Below are positions 60,877 through 64,000 of a stretch of DNA of 64,000 nucleotides, piece after piece. The first letter of the stretch is position 1. The number at the start of each line of letters is the position of its first letter. Made by a program: the position numbers and the translations under genes. The stretch comes from Flavobacterium sp. N2038 (GTDB lineage Bacteria; Bacteroidota; Bacteroidia; Flavobacteriales; Flavobacteriaceae). The notes beneath the pieces are model-generated. The model was not told where the DNA came from. It made no database searches and worked only from the letters and a program-made list of their open reading frames with translations. Location of the stretch: NCBI RefSeq assembly GCF_025947185.1, contig NZ_CP110001.1, positions 1,922,001 through 1,986,000 of the forward strand. Reading direction: 5' to 3'.

Positions 60877-61404
60877 TTATTTGATGATTCCTGCACAGGC
60901 TACTCTTCCGCCGGCATTTCCTGTTGGCTGAGTGGTAAAATCATCTGTTCCCTGATGTACAATCAGACCTTTTCCAAGAACGTCTTTAGTTTCATCTCCA
61001 CAACCAACACACCATTCGTCTGTGGTTAAAGTTATAGTTCCGTTACCTTTTGCATCAGCAGTAAAGTTTCCAATATCTCCTTTGTGATATTCAGCAACTC
61101 CCCATTTTCCGTGTTTTTTAAAGGTTGGATTCCAGTGTCCTCCAGCAGAACTTCCGTCTGCTGCAGAACAATCAGATTTTTCATGAATGTGAATCGCATG
61201 AACTCCGGGTTGCAAACCAGCTACTTTTGCAACAAATGTTACTTTTCCATTTTTCTCTGTAAAAGTTGCCGTTCCGCTAACAGTACTGTTGCTTTTTGGC
61301 TCTAAATTTACGGTTAAAGTTTTGGCATCATTTGATTTGGTACTGGTCTTACAGCCAATAATTAAGGCTGTAATTATAGCGAAAGAAACAATTGCTTTTT
61401 TCAT
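60877..61404 (-). CDS. sodC: Cu/Zn superoxide dismutase lipoprotein
   Basis: 175 aa. Lipobox IIGC with Cys at residue 18. Copper/zinc ligands in HAIHIHEKSDC, GGHWNP, YHKGDIGNF and IVHQGTDD, with the terminal Arg in GGRVACAG. A loop with CVGC (DEWCVGCGDETK) is unlike the E. coli enzyme. It removes superoxide in the periplasm or at the surface. Confidence 0.93.
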   Translation of the reverse strand: MKKAIVSFAIITALIIGCKTSTKSNDAKTLTVNLEPKSNSTVSGTATFTEKNGKVTFVAKVAGLQPGVHAIHIHEKSDCSAADGSSAGGHWNPTFKKHGKWGVAEYHKGDIGNFTADAKGNGTITLTTDEWCVGCGDETKDVLGKGLIVHQGTDDFTTQPTGNAGGRVACAGIIK

Positions 61405-61617
61405 ATGTGAGGCTTTTAAATTAAAGATTAAGTAAATTTAACATAAAAAAGCCGATATAAGAGACACTAAAAGTTAAATAAATCTAAAACTATTGCCTGC
61501 AATTTAATCTGATTTAGAGGCGAGAACACAAAAATATTGCTTAAATTCGTATACGTTTTTAACGAAAAATTTCCCAAATAGAGTTTTCTAATTCATTAAT
61601 TTTTAATACTTAACATT

Positions 61618-62043
61618 ATGATGAAGAATTTTTTTATACTTGTTTTTTTTAGTTGCATAGTAATTTCCTGTAAATGCAAAAAAGATGATTCGCTTTCAAA
61701 ATTAGAAGGCAATTGGGAGTTAAATTATATCGCAGAGCCCACAGCTGATTTTGATGCGTTATTTCCAAATAAGAAACCGGCCATTAATTTTAATGTAAAA
61801 GAAAATCATGTTTCCGGAAACAATGGTTGTAATTCATTTAATGGAAAATTGAGTTTAACAGATAATAAAATAGATTTTACTCAACCAATGGCTGTTACCA
61901 AAATGATGTGTATGGATGGGAAAGGGGAGCAGGTTTTTATGAATACTTTACAACGAGTAACGTCGTATGATATTACCGATGATGGAAAAACCTTAAATTT
62001 TATTTCCGGGGATATTGCCACGATGCGATTTACCAAAAAATAA
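61618..62043 (+). CDS. META-domain lipoprotein (HslJ-like)
   Basis: 141 aa. Lipobox VISC near residue 18; the start may be 61618 or 61621. META fold: LEGNWELNYI, ENHVSGNNGCNSFNGKLSL, KMMCMDGKGEQVFMNTLQRV and TLNFISGDIATMRF. HslJ-like proteins are linked to heat and novobiocin response in other bacteria; the role here is unknown. Confidence 0.9.
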   Translation: MMKNFFILVFFSCIVISCKCKKDDSLSKLEGNWELNYIAEPTADFDALFPNKKPAINFNVKENHVSGNNGCNSFNGKLSLTDNKIDFTQPMAVTKMMCMDGKGEQVFMNTLQRVTSYDITDDGKTLNFISGDIATMRFTKK

Positions 62044-62079
62044 AATCATTGTTACTTAACTCTATTAAATTTATAAGTT

Positions 62080-62601
62080 ATGTCAGCTAAACTATCTATT
62101 TTATTAGTGTTATTTTGGTTTTTGAATTTTCCGGCTCTTGGACAGGAAAAGTCTAAAAAAGAACTTAAAGCCGAACAACAACAGCAAAAGCAAAAAGAAA
62201 TAGAAGCATTAATAGACAGTAAAAATTTCGTTTTTGAAGCACAAAAGGCAACTCCGCTGGGAGGCAGACTTCTTCACTTAGATTACAATACGTATTTTTT
62301 GAAGTTTAGTCTGGAAAAAACAACTTGTGATCTTCCTTTTTTTGGACGTGCTTATAATGTGGCTTACGGAGGTGATGGAGGAATTAAATTTGAAGGCGTA
62401 CCTGAAAATATAAAAGTGGAGAAAAAGAAAAAGAGCTACATTTTAAAAGCTTCGGTTAGAGGTAAAGATGATGTATATGATTTATTATTTACTATTTTTT
62501 CTGATGGAGGAGCATCTCTGTCGGTTAATAGTAATAATAGAGCTCCGATTTCATATGATGGTGAAATTGAAGCACCAAAAACAGAAGAAGTTAAAAAATA
62601 A
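62080..62601 (+). CDS. DUF4251-domain exported protein
   Basis: 173 aa with signal peptide (FWFLNFPALGQ). Charged linker KSKKELKAEQQQQKQKE, then DUF4251: KNFVFEAQKATPLGGRLLHLDYNTYFLKF, GRAYNVAYGGDGGIKFEG and SVRGKDDVYDLLFTIFSDGGASLSVNSNNRAPISYDG. Function unknown. It is 36 bp after the META gene, so probably the same operon. Confidence 0.9.
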   Translation: MSAKLSILLVLFWFLNFPALGQEKSKKELKAEQQQQKQKEIEALIDSKNFVFEAQKATPLGGRLLHLDYNTYFLKFSLEKTTCDLPFFGRAYNVAYGGDGGIKFEGVPENIKVEKKKKSYILKASVRGKDDVYDLLFTIFSDGGASLSVNSNNRAPISYDGEIEAPKTEEVKK

Positions 62602-62642
62602 GAGTTGTAGTTTTCGTTATTGTATCGCCAATCCTCTCATTT

Positions 62643-63560
62643 ATGCCAAAAAAGACATTTCTAGTTTTACCGAAAAAATACCTTTATGTGTTATTGTTTT
62701 TTTTACTGAAATATGTTGCTTTCAGCCAGGATTTAGAACCAAGGGTATATGCAAATGTGCCTAAAAAACTAAATGTTGCTGCATTTGGCTATGTATTTAT
62801 GGATGGAAATGTTCTTACAGATCCGTCATTACCTATTTCCGATTTTACGCTGCAAAGTCATAATCTGGCAGCAAGTTATGTGCGAACTTTTGGGTTAGCC
62901 AACAAATTGGCGCGTGTGCAAGTTTCTCTTCCTTTTACCTTTATGGATGGTTCTGCAATGGTAAATGGTGCAATGGTTACAGGTTCAAGAACTGGTTTTG
63001 CAGATATGAAAGTCCGTTTTGGAATCAACTTACTGGGATCGCCTGCGCTTGATAAAACGAATTTCAGGAGTTTTGAGCAAAAAACAATTTTAGGGGTTAG
63101 TCTCGTAACTTCAGTTCCCACCGGAAGATATTATGGAGACAAACGGGTTAATATTGGTACAAATCGCTGGGGAATAAAACCCGAGATTGGTATTTCAAAA
63201 AAGTTTTCTCATGTTTATGCAGAAGTGTATGGAGGTGTATGGTTCTACACCGATAATAATGATTTTTTAGGAAAAAAGATGGAACAAAAACCGACTTATA
63301 GCTTACAGGCACATGCGAGTTATTATTTTAAGAATAACATGTGGGTTGGTTTTAATACCAATTGGTTTTTTGGTGGTAAAACAATTGTAGATGGTGTATC
63401 TGAAGCTAGTGAGATTGATAATTGGCGGGTAGGAGGAACTTTTTCGACACCGGTTGGTAAAGGCCAATCAATAAAATTGCAATATCATGTTGGGGCTTAC
63501 ACAAACAATGGTTTGAATTACTATGCTTTGTCTGCAGTATATCAATACTCGTTTTTTTAA
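62643..63560 (+). CDS. Outer-membrane transporter-like barrel (MetA phenol-degradation family)
   Basis: 305 aa with signal peptide ending near AFSQ. Barrel strands are of the Phenol_MetA_deg type: RVQVSLPFTFMDG, TILGVSLVTSVPTGRYYGDKRVNIGTNRWGIKPEIGISKKF, VYAEVYGGVWFYTDNNDF, ending VGAYTNNGLNYYALSAVYQYSFF with the C-terminal Phe of outer-membrane proteins. The family name is historical; substrate unknown. It follows the DUF4251 gene by 41 bp. Confidence 0.85.
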   Translation: MPKKTFLVLPKKYLYVLLFFLLKYVAFSQDLEPRVYANVPKKLNVAAFGYVFMDGNVLTDPSLPISDFTLQSHNLAASYVRTFGLANKLARVQVSLPFTFMDGSAMVNGAMVTGSRTGFADMKVRFGINLLGSPALDKTNFRSFEQKTILGVSLVTSVPTGRYYGDKRVNIGTNRWGIKPEIGISKKFSHVYAEVYGGVWFYTDNNDFLGKKMEQKPTYSLQAHASYYFKNNMWVGFNTNWFFGGKTIVDGVSEASEIDNWRVGGTFSTPVGKGQSIKLQYHVGAYTNNGLNYYALSAVYQYSFF

Positions 63561-63595
63561 AGTCAGTAAGTGTAGTTTAAAATGCTTAAAATCAG

Positions 63596-63603
63596 TATAT
63601 TTG
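63596..63603 (+). promoter_or_regulatory. -7 element for the last gene
   Basis: A perfect TATATTTG lies 42 bp before the ATG at 63646. -33 box not clear. Confidence 0.5.
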
Positions 63604-63645
63604 AGAATGTGTAATTATCTAAAAACAAATCTAAAAATCAAAACT

Positions 63646-64000
63646 ATGAAAAAATTAAGTCTTATTCTTATTATGGCTTTTGCCTCATTTTCAGTTAATG
63701 CTCAGTCTGCTTTTAAAGAGGACGTGGATGTTTTGCAAAGTGTTTACGGAAAATCAAAAAGTGAGTTGGTAACGCAGTACATGAATCTGTCTGATGCACA
63801 AGCAACAGCTTTTACAAAGGTTTATGATAATTACGAAACCGAGCGCAAAGCATTAGGACGAACTAAGTTTCAGCTGCTTAATGACTATGCTGCAAATTAT
63901 GCAACCTTAACAGATGCAAAAGCAGATGAATTAGCCAAAGCAACTTTAAAAAACCATATTGCTTATGAAAAGTTATATGAAAAAACATATAATCAGGCAA
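63646..64000 (+). CDS. Exported helical protein, Spy-like, cut by the window end
   Basis: At least 118 aa, open at the window edge. Signal peptide MKKLSLILIMAFASFSVNAQ. The mature part is helical (VLQSVYGKSKSELVTQYMNLSD, AFTKVYDNYETERKALGRTK) and resembles the Spy-like protein at 49024 in overall pattern (LxxxxAxxFxxxYxxYExxR). Function unknown. Confidence 0.7.
   Translation, partial: MKKLSLILIMAFASFSVNAQSAFKEDVDVLQSVYGKSKSELVTQYMNLSDAQATAFTKVYDNYETERKALGRTKFQLLNDYAANYATLTDAKADELAKATLKNHIAYEKLYEKTYNQA

Overview
The window reads as an AT-rich chromosome segment of a Flavobacterium-like member of the Bacteroidota. The evidence is a SusC/SusD pair, many Bacteroidota lipoproteins, a type IX secretion (T9SS) type B sorting domain, promoters of the Bacteroidota TAnnTTTG (-7) / TTG (-33) type, almost no Shine-Dalgarno sequences, and family markers such as a DUF4251 protein, a LETM1-related protein and a Flavobacteriia-style tmRNA. 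No phage, transposase, CRISPR array or tRNA was recognised.

Left part (1-12.8 kb): the end of a SusC porin, SusD, two surface-type lipoproteins (DUF4843 and PKD-like), then an exported thioredoxin, a two-DTG aspartyl-protease-like protein, a TlpA-type thioredoxin and an M16 zinc peptidase, closely followed by dsbD. Together they look like a system that captures a peptide or protein at the surface, reduces it and degrades it. 13-20.6 kb: a MocR/PdxR-type regulator divergent from a TonB receptor, an isolated nagA, and a metzincin-like lipoprotein paired with a beta-propeller lipoprotein.

Middle (20.7-34 kb): a SnoaL-like secreted protein against an AraC regulator, a frameshifted gene, and a three-gene surface cluster: a 1345-aa repeat protein, a 798-aa Ig-like repeat protein and a 416-aa T9SS type B cargo. 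Next comes ssrA (tmRNA; encoded tag GENNYALAA). Beside it a near-identical copy of its terminator flanks an acetyltransferase gene, which suggests a small insertion. One hairpin terminator stem occurs four times within 12 kb.

Right part (34-64 kb): mostly housekeeping. It has a saccharopine/alanine dehydrogenase-like enzyme, fumC, an outer-membrane beta-barrel protein, arsC-like, CPBP protease and menE, an rRNA methyltransferase, kup, an ECF sigma operon with a Spy-like protein, ilvE, mnmD, a divergent oxyR/dps pair, SulP plus carbonic anhydrase (bicarbonate supply), a LETM1-related protein, sodC, and small secreted proteins. A GC-richer structured element at about 37.2 kb resembles a conserved Flavobacteria RNA. 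Intergenic inverted repeats occur at about 32.8, 35.6, 37.7 and 42.8 kb.

All calls come from reading the sequence and from memory of the families. No database search was run. Start codons were moved from the longest reading frame where a signal peptide, an ATG or a promoter motif supported a later start.
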